This document shows, piece by piece, positions 9,227 through 17,250 of a stretch of DNA of 64,000 bases. Below the pieces are notes generated by a model that had not been told where the DNA came from, made no database searches, and saw only the letters and a program-made list of their open reading frames with translations. The stretch's first letter is position 1. The number at the start of each line of letters is the position of its first letter. Made by a program: the position numbers and the translations under genes. This DNA comes from Verrucomicrobiota bacterium. Its GTDB lineage: Bacteria > Verrucomicrobiota > Verrucomicrobiia > CAIQCK01. Where the stretch lies: NCBI GenBank assembly GCA_016235595.1, contig JACRJX010000026.1, positions 115,131 to 179,130 on the forward strand, in the 5' to 3' direction.

Positions 9227-10363
9227 TCAATGACCGGCGGTCTTCGCCGGTTGCTCTTTGCCGAAATAGCCGAGTTTCTTCAACGTGTCGGCGATGTGCG
9301 GATAGATGCGCATCGCGTTGCGGAAGTATATTTTCTCCAGCACGTCGAGCGGCAGCGACAGCCCGCGCATCTTGAACTCGTCCTTGATGCCGCTGGGCAG
9401 TTCCTTGTCGGTCTCCAGAAACTCGAAATACCGCTGATACTGCGGAACCTTGTCCCGGATGTTCGGCAGTTTTTTGTCCAGCGTTGGGACGAACCACTGG
9501 CTCGCCATGTCGGTCCCGAACAGGATGCGGTCGGCGTATTCGATCATGAACTCACGCAGATTGTCGCGTCCCACGCCGTGCAGAAAGTTCGGCACGGTGG
9601 CAAGGTCCACGTTCAGGTTGGGATACGTTGTGAGCATGTAACGCAGGTAGTCCAGTTGCTCGTCCGAGAGACAGAGCCAGAGCATGTGGGCGTTGACGAT
9701 GACCAATTGCGGGTGCTTCTTCAGCACGTTTTCCCACGCGTGCTGCTGCCGCCAGAACTCCACCGGCTCGGCAAACCATTCCGTGCGTTTGCCGAACGTG
9801 CCGCAGGGGTTGGATACATGGGGCGAGGTCGCCACCATGCCGATTTGCTCCATCGCGTAGAAGGTCGGGTCGTTGGCGGGCTGGTCAATCTGAACGCCGC
9901 GCTGCCAGCCGGGATAGAACTTGAAGCCCATCACGCCGCGCTTCTGCCATTCCACGAGTTCCTGCGGCGAGAACCGCAGACCGTCCTTGATGGTGAAATC
10001 GCTGATGCAGAACTGAATGCGGCCCTGGTAACGCTTGCGCATTTCGTCCAAGTCCGGCGGCTCGGCACGGCCGAGACCGATGAACAAGGCGAGATCCGCG
10101 TGGAGTTGTTCCTGGACCGCTGTGCGCAACTCCATCACCTCGTCCAGGGTCTTCCACGCGTTGCCGATGTGCGTGTGCACATCGATCCGCGGCATGGTTT
10201 CCAGCGTGAAAGGACGTTTGGTTTTAGCAGCGCCGCTTTTCGCAACAGGATCCGCTCCGTCGGTGTTCAAAGCGCCGATCATGCCCAGGCCTGCAAGCGC
10301 GCTGACAGAAGTCGTGAGGAAATCACGTCGTGAAGTGGAACCGGTTTGGGGGAGGGTTTTCAT
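9227..10363 (-). CDS. TAT-exported metal-dependent amidohydrolase (COG2159 type)
   Basis: A 378-residue protein. The N-terminus has a twin-arginine motif (STSRRDFLTTS) and a hydrophobic stretch. The mature part begins with PRIDVHTHIGN, the strand-1 HxH metal site of amidohydrolases. It continues with GVMGFKFYPGWQ, a VNAHMLWL segment that likely carries a metal histidine, and ILFGTDMASQW near the C-terminus, which supplies the conserved Asp. The family (COG2159, amidohydrolase 2) includes decarboxylases and lactone hydrolases, so the reaction cannot be deduced. It sits 40 bases upstream of the D-aminoacylase fusion gene and is probably the first gene of that sub-operon, since 300 bases without a gene precede it. 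Confidence 0.8.
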   Translation of the reverse strand: MKTLPQTGSTSRRDFLTTSVSALAGLGMIGALNTDGADPVAKSGAAKTKRPFTLETMPRIDVHTHIGNAWKTLDEVMELRTAVQEQLHADLALFIGLGRAEPPDLDEMRKRYQGRIQFCISDFTIKDGLRFSPQELVEWQKRGVMGFKFYPGWQRGVQIDQPANDPTFYAMEQIGMVATSPHVSNPCGTFGKRTEWFAEPVEFWRQQHAWENVLKKHPQLVIVNAHMLWLCLSDEQLDYLRYMLTTYPNLNVDLATVPNFLHGVGRDNLREFMIEYADRILFGTDMASQWFVPTLDKKLPNIRDKVPQYQRYFEFLETDKELPSGIKDEFKMRGLSLPLDVLEKIYFRNAMRIYPHIADTLKKLGYFGKEQPAKTAGH

Positions 10364-10671
10364 CGTGGTTCTTTCTGTTGATGATCATCTCATGTTCAAC
10401 GCTCTGAAGAGGCAAAGTCAATTCGTTCTCTGAACGTCTCTTGGCGTGACTACCAGCGGATAGTCCGGAAGAAGCGGCTGGTCGAGAATGCGGCACACGC
10501 TGTTCTCTCGTTGTACCTTCGACGGCTCATAGAGCCGCGTTTTCACGAAATCCACAAGAACAAATTTCCGGATTCCGCATTCGTTGTTATTGCGTGACTT
10601 GCAGGAGCAAATAGCAGCCAACAACCTGCGGCGCAGTGCGCCGGTTTCTGGCGACGAATGCCGGCCGGAGT
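10364..10671. other. 308-bp intergenic region
   Basis: No credible gene was found; the open frames here are low-complexity and continue antisense to or out of phase with the deacetylase. On the minus strand, a TTGACT (10416-10421) and a weak GAACAT (10392-10397) with an 18-base spacer lie just upstream of the amidohydrolase gene and could be a promoter, though the -10 match is poor. The gap breaks the otherwise dense block and may mark the boundary between two transcription units. Confidence 0.4.
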
Positions 10672-11511
10672 CTATTCCGCGGCCTTCGCGATTTGCTGAT
10701 AATAACTGTAGTGAGTCAACAGCGTCAGCCGTTTGGCGGCGTATTCCAGGAGCTTCTGCGTCCAAGCGAGTGGTTCGTCGTAGAAGACGCTTGTCCAATC
10801 GTGCTGGCAATGCGACCAGCACCATCCGCCAACAGCCACACGATCCACCTGCGTCTTCAAATACTTGTGATAAACCGGCCAGTTTTGCCAGCCGTGCGCG
10901 CGGCGCCATTGGGCATCGATCCATCCCTGCATCGGGATTTCGAGAAGATCGGGGAAACCCTGACGCGCATATCGGAACGGTTGCACTTCCCAGCCGAGCG
11001 GAAAGTAGTCGTGGCTGTTGCGCCCGTAGGAGCGGACGTAGGACATGCCGTGACGCGCCACGAGTTGGAGAATGTCGGGCCGGTCGCCCAAACCGCGATA
11101 GTAGGAGTAGGGCGCTGTGATGCCGCGGCAGTGAATGCCGAGATGCTTCCGGAGCAACTCCACCGGCCGGGCCAGTTGTTCCTCGATGCGGTCGAACGGC
11201 AGGCCCGGCAGATACACGTTGTCCGGGCTCTCTTCGAGCACGGTCTTCAGCGGAAAATGATCGTGCGTATGCTGTGCGATCTCGAAGAGACCCGACGCGA
11301 GGCAGGCTTCCAGTTGTGCCAAGTGGCGCTCGACCTTGCAGCCCAGGATGAAGATGGTGGCCGGCACGCCGACCTCGCGGTGAATTTTCAGCACGCGGTC
11401 GAGGAACAAATCGGTCGCGTTTTCCGGAACGGGCTGACCCACCCATTTCTCGCCCGGCACGCGGCCGGGAATCCGTTCGACATCGTAACCAATGAGCATG
11501 GTTCCGGGCAT
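10672..11511 (-). CDS. Polysaccharide deacetylase-family protein (NodB homology), cytoplasmic
   Basis: A 279-residue protein without a signal peptide. It shows the carbohydrate-esterase-4 fold signature: an acidic strand at the start (MLIGYDVERIPG), ATIFILG, then the metal motif QHTHDHFPL (H-x-x-x-H), ITAPYSYYRG and, near the end, THYSYY. The early Asp in the YDVE context would be the catalytic base. Cytoplasmic members such as PuuE-like or chitooligosaccharide deacetylases remove N-acyl or N-carbamoyl groups. The ATG at 11511 overlaps the TGA of the glucosamine-6-phosphate deaminase gene by one base, implying translational coupling. Together they suggest deacetylation followed by deamination of an amino sugar; this pairing is an inference. 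Confidence 0.75.
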   Translation of the reverse strand: MPGTMLIGYDVERIPGRVPGEKWVGQPVPENATDLFLDRVLKIHREVGVPATIFILGCKVERHLAQLEACLASGLFEIAQHTHDHFPLKTVLEESPDNVYLPGLPFDRIEEQLARPVELLRKHLGIHCRGITAPYSYYRGLGDRPDILQLVARHGMSYVRSYGRNSHDYFPLGWEVQPFRYARQGFPDLLEIPMQGWIDAQWRRAHGWQNWPVYHKYLKTQVDRVAVGGWCWSHCQHDWTSVFYDEPLAWTQKLLEYAAKRLTLLTHYSYYQQIAKAAE

Positions 11512-12302
11512 CAGGATCCTTTCTCCAACCCGACTTGATCTTCGGCGTAGATGATCGTGGTGTTTGGGTGGTTGATGAGATAACTGCCGGGAAGCTCGGG
11601 TGTCACGCGTCCTTGCCGTAGCTTGAGGAGCGGTTCCCGCTGTTGCGGGAAGCACGCCAGCAGCAGGATTTCCTTGGCTGCAAGGATGGGCTCCATTCCC
11701 AGCGTCACGGCATGGCGTGGCACCTTGGAGTGATCACCCCCGGCGGTCAGCCGGGCGTTGGTGTCAATCGTCAACTCGGTCAAACCGACGACACGGCTTG
11801 GCAGGGCGCCATACGCTTCCACGGATATCCCGGCCTCCGGGATTGGCTCGTTGAAACCGATGTGGCCGTTGAAGCCGATGCCCAGCAGTTGGAAATCCAC
11901 TCCGCCCTTGCCGCGAATCCATTCGTCCAGCGCGGCTGGCTGTGTAGGGTTCGGAAAGTGGATGTGCTCGTGATTCATTCCCAGCTTCGAGTCGAACCGG
12001 CTGAAAAGGTTCTTTTGCATGTAACCCCGATAACTGAGCGGATGATCGGCGGAAATCCACTGGCCGTCCGCGCCCACGTATTCGTCGAGGTTGATGGTGT
12101 GCAATTGCGACAGATCGAGGTTGCGGCGGTTGAGCATGCCGGCCAGCCGCTCGTAGAGCGAGAGCATCGTGTTGCCAGTCGCCAAACCGACGAGCATCGG
12201 CTGCCGCTGGCCCGCGCGCCGTTCAATGGCGGCGAACATGCAACCGGCAGCGAGGCTGCTCATCGCTTCGTAATCGTCAGCTCGGATCCAGTGCAGCGGC
12301 AT
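11511..12302 (-). CDS. nagB: Glucosamine-6-phosphate deaminase
   Basis: A 263-residue protein of the GlcN6P isomerase/deaminase family, matching the usual ~240-270 residues. Visible motifs are the phosphate-binding GLATGNT (39-45), NLDEYVG (71-77) with the catalytic Asp, and GIGFNGHIGFNEP (141-153) with the ring-opening His and Glu. It converts glucosamine-6-phosphate to fructose-6-phosphate plus ammonia in the cytoplasm. An AGGAG site nine bases before the ATG is formed by the end of the MFS gene. No NagA-type deacetylase or GlcNAc kinase is adjacent; the overlapping downstream deacetylase may fill the first role. The family call is firm; activity on another 2-amino-2-deoxy sugar phosphate cannot be excluded. 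Confidence 0.88.
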   Translation of the reverse strand: MPLHWIRADDYEAMSSLAAGCMFAAIERRAGQRQPMLVGLATGNTMLSLYERLAGMLNRRNLDLSQLHTINLDEYVGADGQWISADHPLSYRGYMQKNLFSRFDSKLGMNHEHIHFPNPTQPAALDEWIRGKGGVDFQLLGIGFNGHIGFNEPIPEAGISVEAYGALPSRVVGLTELTIDTNARLTAGGDHSKVPRHAVTLGMEPILAAKEILLLACFPQQREPLLKLRQGRVTPELPGSYLINHPNTTIIYAEDQVGLEKGS

Positions 12303-12315
12303 GAATCTATTCTCC

Positions 12316-13506
12316 TTATCCCTTGAACAGCACGATGAACGCCAGCACGCAGAGTCCCAACAGCCAGCAAGGGACGAGGAAAATGGGCCGCCAGAGGAAT
12401 TTGCCGTCGCGGCGGAAATGGTCCATCACGACGCCCGTGAATTGCGTTCCCACGAACAGGCCGAGTCCGAGTGTTACGGCGGTGTACAAGCCTTGAGCTG
12501 AGGCGCGAATATCGGTTGGGGCCACTTTGTTGATGTAGAGGAAGGCCGCGTCAAAGAAAAAGGCGAAGGCAAGGCCATGCAAGGCCATCGATACAATGAT
12601 CAGCGGTCGCGGCCGCATGCGGGCGTAGACCAGGAACATGACCAGCCAGAACGCAGTGCCTGCGGCCAGCGTCCATTGAAACCCCATGACCAGGAAAGTG
12701 TACGGCAGGATGACCGCCATGGCCACCACCTGGGCGATCTGCGCAACGCTCATCGCCGCAGGGATGGTCGCGTGAGAGGTGCCTATGTCTTCCAGAAAAC
12801 GTGAGGTTCCCAGATAATAGAATTGCAGTTGGGTGGAGACGACGAAGGAAATGAGCATGAACATCAGGAAGTTCGGATCCTTCAGCATCGAGAACGCCTT
12901 CATGAAGGGCAATGCGCCGCTGCCGGTGTTTGCGGGCGGAGTGTGCGGCAGGGTGAAACAGAACAGCCCCATGACAAACGCGCAGATGGCCGCCAGAATC
13001 AGGCTGTCCGCGCTCCGCACCTGGAGTTTGCCCGAGCGACGCCACAACGTCAGCGCCCAGCCGATCAACACCCAGGAGACGGCGCCCCACATGCGAATCC
13101 GGAAGTAGTTGACCTCGGGGTGTGGCAGATGAGCGAAGGTGAGGGAGTTGACCATCGCCAGCGTGGGCGCAAAACACAAGCAGTGGCCCAGCATCAGCAA
13201 GAACAGGGGAACGAAGCTGGTTGCGCGGGCCGCACCCAGCAGGAATAGTCCGCCCAGCAGGTGCGCCCAAGCCATGTACAACTCAGTCGAACACCACCGA
13301 TCGACGACCTGGCCTGCGGCCATCGGCGCCAGAATGCACGCCAGAGGCAGCGTGGCATAAATCCAGCCCAACTGCTTCCCGCTCATCTTGAGGGGGCCCA
13401 GAATCCGGGACGCCAGCACGGGCGCCCACGCACCCCAGATGGTGAACTCGAGGAACTTCATGCCGCTCAAGCTCAGATACAATTCCCAGCTCACGTCAGT
13501 GTTCAT
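12316..13506 (-). CDS. MFS transporter, nucleoside:H+ symporter (NupG-like) family
   Basis: A 396-residue protein with about twelve hydrophobic segments. The start (LYLSLSGMKFLEFTIWGAWAPVL) and the RIRMWGAVSWVLIGW motif are characteristic of the NHS/NupG branch of the major facilitator superfamily. Family members import nucleosides with protons, but Verrucomicrobia/Planctomycetes homologues are frequently found in sugar clusters, so the carried solute may be a sugar or amino sugar. The start overlaps the stop of the sugar isomerase gene by four bases (ATGA), and nagB follows 13 bases downstream, so all three are likely translated from one message. Confidence 0.78.
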   Translation of the reverse strand: MNTDVSWELYLSLSGMKFLEFTIWGAWAPVLASRILGPLKMSGKQLGWIYATLPLACILAPMAAGQVVDRWCSTELYMAWAHLLGGLFLLGAARATSFVPLFLLMLGHCLCFAPTLAMVNSLTFAHLPHPEVNYFRIRMWGAVSWVLIGWALTLWRRSGKLQVRSADSLILAAICAFVMGLFCFTLPHTPPANTGSGALPFMKAFSMLKDPNFLMFMLISFVVSTQLQFYYLGTSRFLEDIGTSHATIPAAMSVAQIAQVVAMAVILPYTFLVMGFQWTLAAGTAFWLVMFLVYARMRPRPLIIVSMALHGLAFAFFFDAAFLYINKVAPTDIRASAQGLYTAVTLGLGLFVGTQFTGVVMDHFRRDGKFLWRPIFLVPCWLLGLCVLAFIVLFKG

Positions 13507-14351
13507 AGACTGCCTCCAGATTTAAAAAGATGACTGGCTTTTGCGAGCCGCTCTGCGGCCAACTTGATGTCGCCCAGCCGGTTATTTCCTGCCTCACGTT
13601 CGATCGCCAATACGCCGGCGAACCCAACTTCTTTCAACGTCTTCAGAAAACCTTCAGGTCCCACTTCGCCATCACCCCAGGGAACCTCGGTGCCCCAAGT
13701 GCCCGGTTGCTTGGTGCGGACAGCGTCCTTGATGTGAACATGCTTGATCCACGGCCCCAGTGTCCGCACGGCCTCAACCGGATTACCCTTGTCGTAGAGG
13801 ATCATGTTCGCGGGGTCGAAATTCACGCCCAGCGCCGGATGGTTCAGTTCTTCAAGCAACTCTCGCAGACTGGCGGCTGTTTCTTGGCCTGTTTCCATCA
13901 GGAGCATGATGCCTCGTTGCGCGGCCATGTCGGCCAGAGAGACCAGCCGATCGCGCACGCGCCGGGCTTGGGCCGCATCTTCACTCTCGATGAAGCCGAC
14001 GTGCATCGTCAGGAACCGGACGCCGAGTTCCGCTGTGATTTCGGCTGCACGCGCCACCGTCTGCTGGTTCTTGGGCCAGCAATCATCCGGCAGAATCCCG
14101 CCGGTCGCCCGAATGCTTTCCAGGGAAGTGTAGTCCTCCTGTGGGAAGCCGATCGTGGTCGCGCTGATCGTCCATTTTTGTCGGCGGACGCCCTCAAGAT
14201 ATGCGTCACCGCCTTCCGCGAAGACCGGTCTCAGGGCGAGGTTGACGTGGTCAATCTCCAACTGGTGCAGCGCCCGGATGACTCCAGCCAGGTCGGTGCG
14301 GAGCGACCAACTGCAGACTGCCACGGGCCAGACATCGCATTTTGGGTTCAT
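13503..14351 (-). CDS. Sugar phosphate isomerase/epimerase (xylose-isomerase-like TIM barrel)
   Basis: A 282-residue protein of the AP-endonuclease-2/xylose-isomerase-like barrel family. Metal-site segments are visible: LLMETGQE (Glu), LGVNFDPANMI (Asp), WIKHVHIKDA (His-x-His with Lys-Asp) and VLAIERE (Glu). Members include IolE, IolI, tagatose epimerases and many uncharacterised enzymes. The first ~20 codons (14299-14351) are duplicated exactly at 16401-16453, where only a 31-codon fragment remains. Six bases upstream of the start lies a remnant of a ThuA C-terminus. The gene is coupled to the MFS gene by an ATGA overlap. An IolE-like role is possible but unproven. Confidence 0.78.
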   Translation of the reverse strand: MNPKCDVWPVAVCSWSLRTDLAGVIRALHQLEIDHVNLALRPVFAEGGDAYLEGVRRQKWTISATTIGFPQEDYTSLESIRATGGILPDDCWPKNQQTVARAAEITAELGVRFLTMHVGFIESEDAAQARRVRDRLVSLADMAAQRGIMLLMETGQETAASLRELLEELNHPALGVNFDPANMILYDKGNPVEAVRTLGPWIKHVHIKDAVRTKQPGTWGTEVPWGDGEVGPEGFLKTLKEVGFAGVLAIEREAGNNRLGDIKLAAERLAKASHLFKSGGSL

Positions 14352-14356
14352 AGCTG
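14299..14356. repeat. 58-bp direct repeat, copy A (start of intact isomerase gene)
   Basis: Base-for-base identical to 16401-16458. It covers the first 18 codons of the sugar isomerase and the bases just before its ATG. Similarity continues at lower level on both sides. Confidence 0.95.
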
Positions 14357-14357
14357 A

Positions 14358-14378
14358 TTACGATTTAATGATTCCAAC
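14358..14378 (-). pseudogene. Remnant of a ThuA C-terminus (VGIIKS plus stop)
   Basis: Six bases upstream of the isomerase ATG, the minus strand reads VGIIKS and TAA. This is the exact C-terminal peptide of the intact ThuA gene at 16460-17233, which is also followed by a stop, six bases and an identical ATG context. Codons differ by synonymous changes (AAA for AAG, TCG for TCA), so this tail comes from a diverged ThuA copy. Upstream similarity fades quickly. Confidence 0.65.
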
Positions 14379-14434
14379 TGTTTCAATTCGTCATTTGTGG
14401 TTGGAGTCGGAACAACTGTCGAAGGCGCCGAATT

Positions 14435-16225
14435 CTACTTCCTGGGATCGACGAGGATATAATCCTCCGATTTTACCGGTTTGCCTTTGTAATCGAAGTC
14501 TTTCGCGGTGTAGTTGCAGACGATTTCCGTGCCATCAGCGTATTTTGAGAGAAATATGTCCGGAGCAATCTCGTCATGCGAATCAAAGTGGACAAACTGA
14601 AGCCGCTTGAATTTGGCATACTCATCCTGGGCGCTTTTGAAAGCTTTCATGCTTTCCTCAATCTGCTCATCAGTCTCACATCGAAGATCCACTTTGCCCA
14701 TCCAGTTCCCCCCCGTGCGTTGGAACGTTGCATTGTAGTAAAGGACCGGCCTGCCGCCAAATTCAACGTATTTCAGGCGAGTCTTTCTATCCTTGACGGG
14801 GAAGTTGACCGTCTCTGCCGACGGGTTGCTCATGATGATTCCGTTGTAGGCGATTTCCCATAACGGGACTGCACGGTCGATGAGTTCCGGGAATTTGCCC
14901 ATGACATTAAAGGACGTGTACAACGCGAAATCGAGCGCGCCGGCGACGTGGTCAAACGGCCCTTCTGACTGGCTCGCGCCGAAGATGTCGCGCGCAAGCT
15001 GCATGATCTTGTTCATGTAAAACGCATACTGGCGGCGGTTGCAAGGGTGGCGAAGGTCATGACAGTCGTACGGAATCACACAGGACATAACGTCAAAGAA
15101 ATGAGCTCCCTTGAAGCCCAGGTCACGGATTCGTGGCAGGTCTTTCTGGGCGAAGTAATTCCATGACATCTGTGCACAGACATTATGCGTCCGCCCTCCA
15201 CCCCAAACGCTGTAGACTTGCAGGGAATTGTCAGGGTTCTTGCAGACAATGTTATCTGAATACGAATCGGCTATTGTGTAAGCATCGTTGCTGTTTGACT
15301 GGCAGGTCACGAGATAGCCGGCGTTGAGAATTTCCCTGATGAGCTCACGCAGTTTTGTTTCACCACCGAGCGACGGCTCAACCGGGAACAGGTCGGGAAG
15401 TCTGCCGTCGTCGCCGCCAATATTCCACCCGGCAAGGCAGAATTGGAGTTTCTGAATACCCGCCTTCTTCGCCGCCGCCACAACCTGTTTCATCCTATCG
15501 AACGTGATGTAGGCGGTTACCTTGGGTTCGTTGTCTCGGGTTTGATATTCGATCGGGCTTGGCACGGGCTTCCATGCCAGGCGCGCACGGACCTCCATCG
15601 ATTGCGAGATGTAGTCGAGAAGCGGGTATTTCTTTACACGCTCCGCGAGCGGCTTTACGACAGCACTTTCAAGCCGAAGTTTACGATACAGACGCCCCAT
15701 GCCGGAATAACTCGCATCACTGCCTGTGAGCATATAGAAATCGATTTTAATGTCTTCGTAAGGATCGAATCCCATGTCTTTGATGAGATAGCGGGGAAAC
15801 ACTTCGTACACACCGCTTTTTGCGCGGGCTTCAAGGGTGCAGTCATGTTCGAGGCCGCTCAGTACAGCGACAAACGTCCTGTTCGGCGTTTTCATGCCGT
15901 AAAGCGGAAGCGGGATGCTTCGGAGTGAAAATGACCCTTTCTCGCGGGTGAACTTGCCAAGCAAGCCATTGCCTATGACGAAGTAACCATCATCGCCCTT
16001 TCTGGCTTTGGCAAAATTAGCAACAACTTCAATGCTCTTCGTGTTGCGCGGGATGTCCATGACGCGAAGGACAAACTGCAAATGGGTATCGGATATTTTC
16101 TTGAGTTCAACATCCCTGATAGTCTCGCGATCATCGACTCCCTTTATCCTGAGCGTTATGGTTTCCGATGCCAGAAGCACATGCGAACAGGCGATCAACA
16201 TCAAGCAGACCGATTTCACTTTCAT
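14435..16225 (-). CDS. Secreted glycoside-hydrolase-like protein (DUF5696-type)
   Basis: A 596-residue protein with a signal peptide (MKVKSVCLMLIACSHVLLAS). The ATG at 16225 has GAGG seven bases upstream; the open frame to 16327 lacks this. Residues ~30-190 look like a beta-sandwich (polar strands with TITLRIKGVDDRETIRDV). Residues ~220-560 read like a TIM barrel: MKQVVAAAKKAGIQKLQFCLAGWNIGGDDGRLPDLFPVEPSLGG, a YLVTCQSNSNDAY segment, and FKGAHFFDVMSC with an Asp at the end of a strand. This architecture resembles DUF5696 putative glycosidases related to endo-alpha-N-acetylgalactosaminidase-like enzymes. The base composition looks more AT-rich than its neighbours, and the gene is flanked by 58-bp direct repeats, which suggests acquisition. 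Family call moderate, substrate unknown. Confidence 0.6.
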   Translation of the reverse strand: MKVKSVCLMLIACSHVLLASETITLRIKGVDDRETIRDVELKKISDTHLQFVLRVMDIPRNTKSIEVVANFAKARKGDDGYFVIGNGLLGKFTREKGSFSLRSIPLPLYGMKTPNRTFVAVLSGLEHDCTLEARAKSGVYEVFPRYLIKDMGFDPYEDIKIDFYMLTGSDASYSGMGRLYRKLRLESAVVKPLAERVKKYPLLDYISQSMEVRARLAWKPVPSPIEYQTRDNEPKVTAYITFDRMKQVVAAAKKAGIQKLQFCLAGWNIGGDDGRLPDLFPVEPSLGGETKLRELIREILNAGYLVTCQSNSNDAYTIADSYSDNIVCKNPDNSLQVYSVWGGGRTHNVCAQMSWNYFAQKDLPRIRDLGFKGAHFFDVMSCVIPYDCHDLRHPCNRRQYAFYMNKIMQLARDIFGASQSEGPFDHVAGALDFALYTSFNVMGKFPELIDRAVPLWEIAYNGIIMSNPSAETVNFPVKDRKTRLKYVEFGGRPVLYYNATFQRTGGNWMGKVDLRCETDEQIEESMKAFKSAQDEYAKFKRLQFVHFDSHDEIAPDIFLSKYADGTEIVCNYTAKDFDYKGKPVKSEDYILVDPRK

Positions 16226-16357
16226 AAGGGAACCTCTGGTAACGGTTTTCCCGAAGCTTGTTGAGGGTTGTGGGTCGAGCTTCTGTTTGGTCTCGGTCAT
16301 GGCGACCCTTTTGGTAGTTGGTTCCACGGTCTTGACTCTTTGATTCGCGTTTCCTTC

Positions 16358-16453
16358 TCAGGTGACTCGCAACGCCTCGGCGACTCCGTCCACGTTAGTA
16401 CGGAGCGACCAACTGCAGACTGCCACGGGCCAGACATCGCATTTTGGGTTCAT
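16358..16453 (-). pseudogene. Truncated duplicate of the sugar isomerase 5' end
   Basis: An ATG six bases after the ThuA stop opens a 31-codon frame. Its first 18 residues are identical to the isomerase at 13503-14351, starting MNPKCDVWPVAVCSW. It then continues as a diverged homologue (SLRTNVDGVAEALRVT against SLRTDLAGVIRALHQL) before a TGA. It is therefore a truncated relative rather than a random repeat, and cannot encode a functional barrel enzyme. Confidence 0.75.
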
Positions 16454-16458
16454 AGCTG
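16401..16458. repeat. 58-bp direct repeat, copy B
   Basis: Identical to 14299-14356 and in the same orientation, 2102 bases apart. The DUF5696-like gene lies between the two copies. Confidence 0.95.
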
Positions 16459-16459
16459 G

Positions 16460-17233
16460 CTATGACTTGATGATTCCGACCTTGCTGAACTCGAACGTCT
16501 TCGGAGACAGTTTTTCGAGCGGGTCGGGGGCGTGCGTTTTGGGGTAGGGCATGGAGAGAGTCGGTTTGGCCCAACGGATGGCGTTGGCGAGCACTTTCAA
16601 GACGTTGGGGTCGTAATAGGTCGGGAAGGCTTCATGTCCCGGGCGGAAATAGAAAAGCCTGCCATAGCCGCGTTGGAGGGTGAAACCACTTCGGAAGACC
16701 TCGCCGCCTTCAAACCACGATATGAAAATGACCTTTGCGTCACCGGCGATCATGAACGGTTCGCCATACATCTCTTCGTTTGGCAACTCGAAATGCTCTG
16801 GCACACCGGCCGCAATCGGATGCGCCGGGTCAATCGTCCATAGCCGCTCCCGTTCGCCGGCCTCGCGCCAGTGCAGCTTGCCGCTGGTGCCGTTGAGGAG
16901 GCGGAAAATCTTCGACATGTGGCCGGAGTGCAACACGATGATACTCATGCCGTTCCACACCCTCTGCTGCACCCGCTGGACGATCGCGTCATCGACCTTG
17001 TCGTGGGCGGCGTGGCCCCACCAAAGCAGCACATCGGTGTTATCAAGAACTGCCTGGGTAAGTCCATGCTCAGGTTCTGCGAGGGTGGCGGTGCGGATCT
17101 CGAGGTCGGGCGCGGCCAGGTTTTTGGCCAGCGCGCCGTGGATGCCGACCGGGTAGAGCGCCTTTACCGAGGGTTCCTTCTGCTCGTGGACAAACTCATT
17201 CCAGATCGTTACGTTGATTTTCGAGTTGCTCAT
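16460..17233 (-). CDS. ThuA-family protein (trehalose utilisation-like)
   Basis: A 257-residue cytoplasmic protein, no signal sequence. It is a close match to the ThuA family: [13 protein letters not shown] at the start, [10 protein letters not shown], a [12 protein letters not shown] strand-loop, [18 protein letters not shown] at the elbow position, and [19 protein letters not shown] near the end. Rhizobial ThuA acts with ThuB in trehalose/sucrose/maltitol 3-keto-sugar metabolism; the exact reaction is not established for most members. An AGGAG site lies seven bases before the ATG and the aldolase gene ends 17 bases upstream. Its C-terminal peptide is duplicated at 14358-14378. Confidence 0.85.
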   Translation of the reverse strand: MSNSKINVTIWNEFVHEQKEPSVKALYPVGIHGALAKNLAAPDLEIRTATLAEPEHGLTQAVLDNTDVLLWWGHAAHDKVDDAIVQRVQQRVWNGMSIIVLHSGHMSKIFRLLNGTSGKLHWREAGERERLWTIDPAHPIAAGVPEHFELPNEEMYGEPFMIAGDAKVIFISWFEGGEVFRSGFTLQRGYGRLFYFRPGHEAFPTYYDPNVLKVLANAIRWAKPTLSMPYPKTHAPDPLEKLSPKTFEFSKVGIIKS

Positions 17234-17250
17234 GTCTCAGACTCCTTGCT

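Noticed and set aside
10418..11446. A 342-codon minus-strand frame overlapping the deacetylase
   Set aside because: Arg/Pro-rich, no recognisable motif, and antiphase to a well-conserved NodB-type gene; a shadow of high-GC coding sequence.
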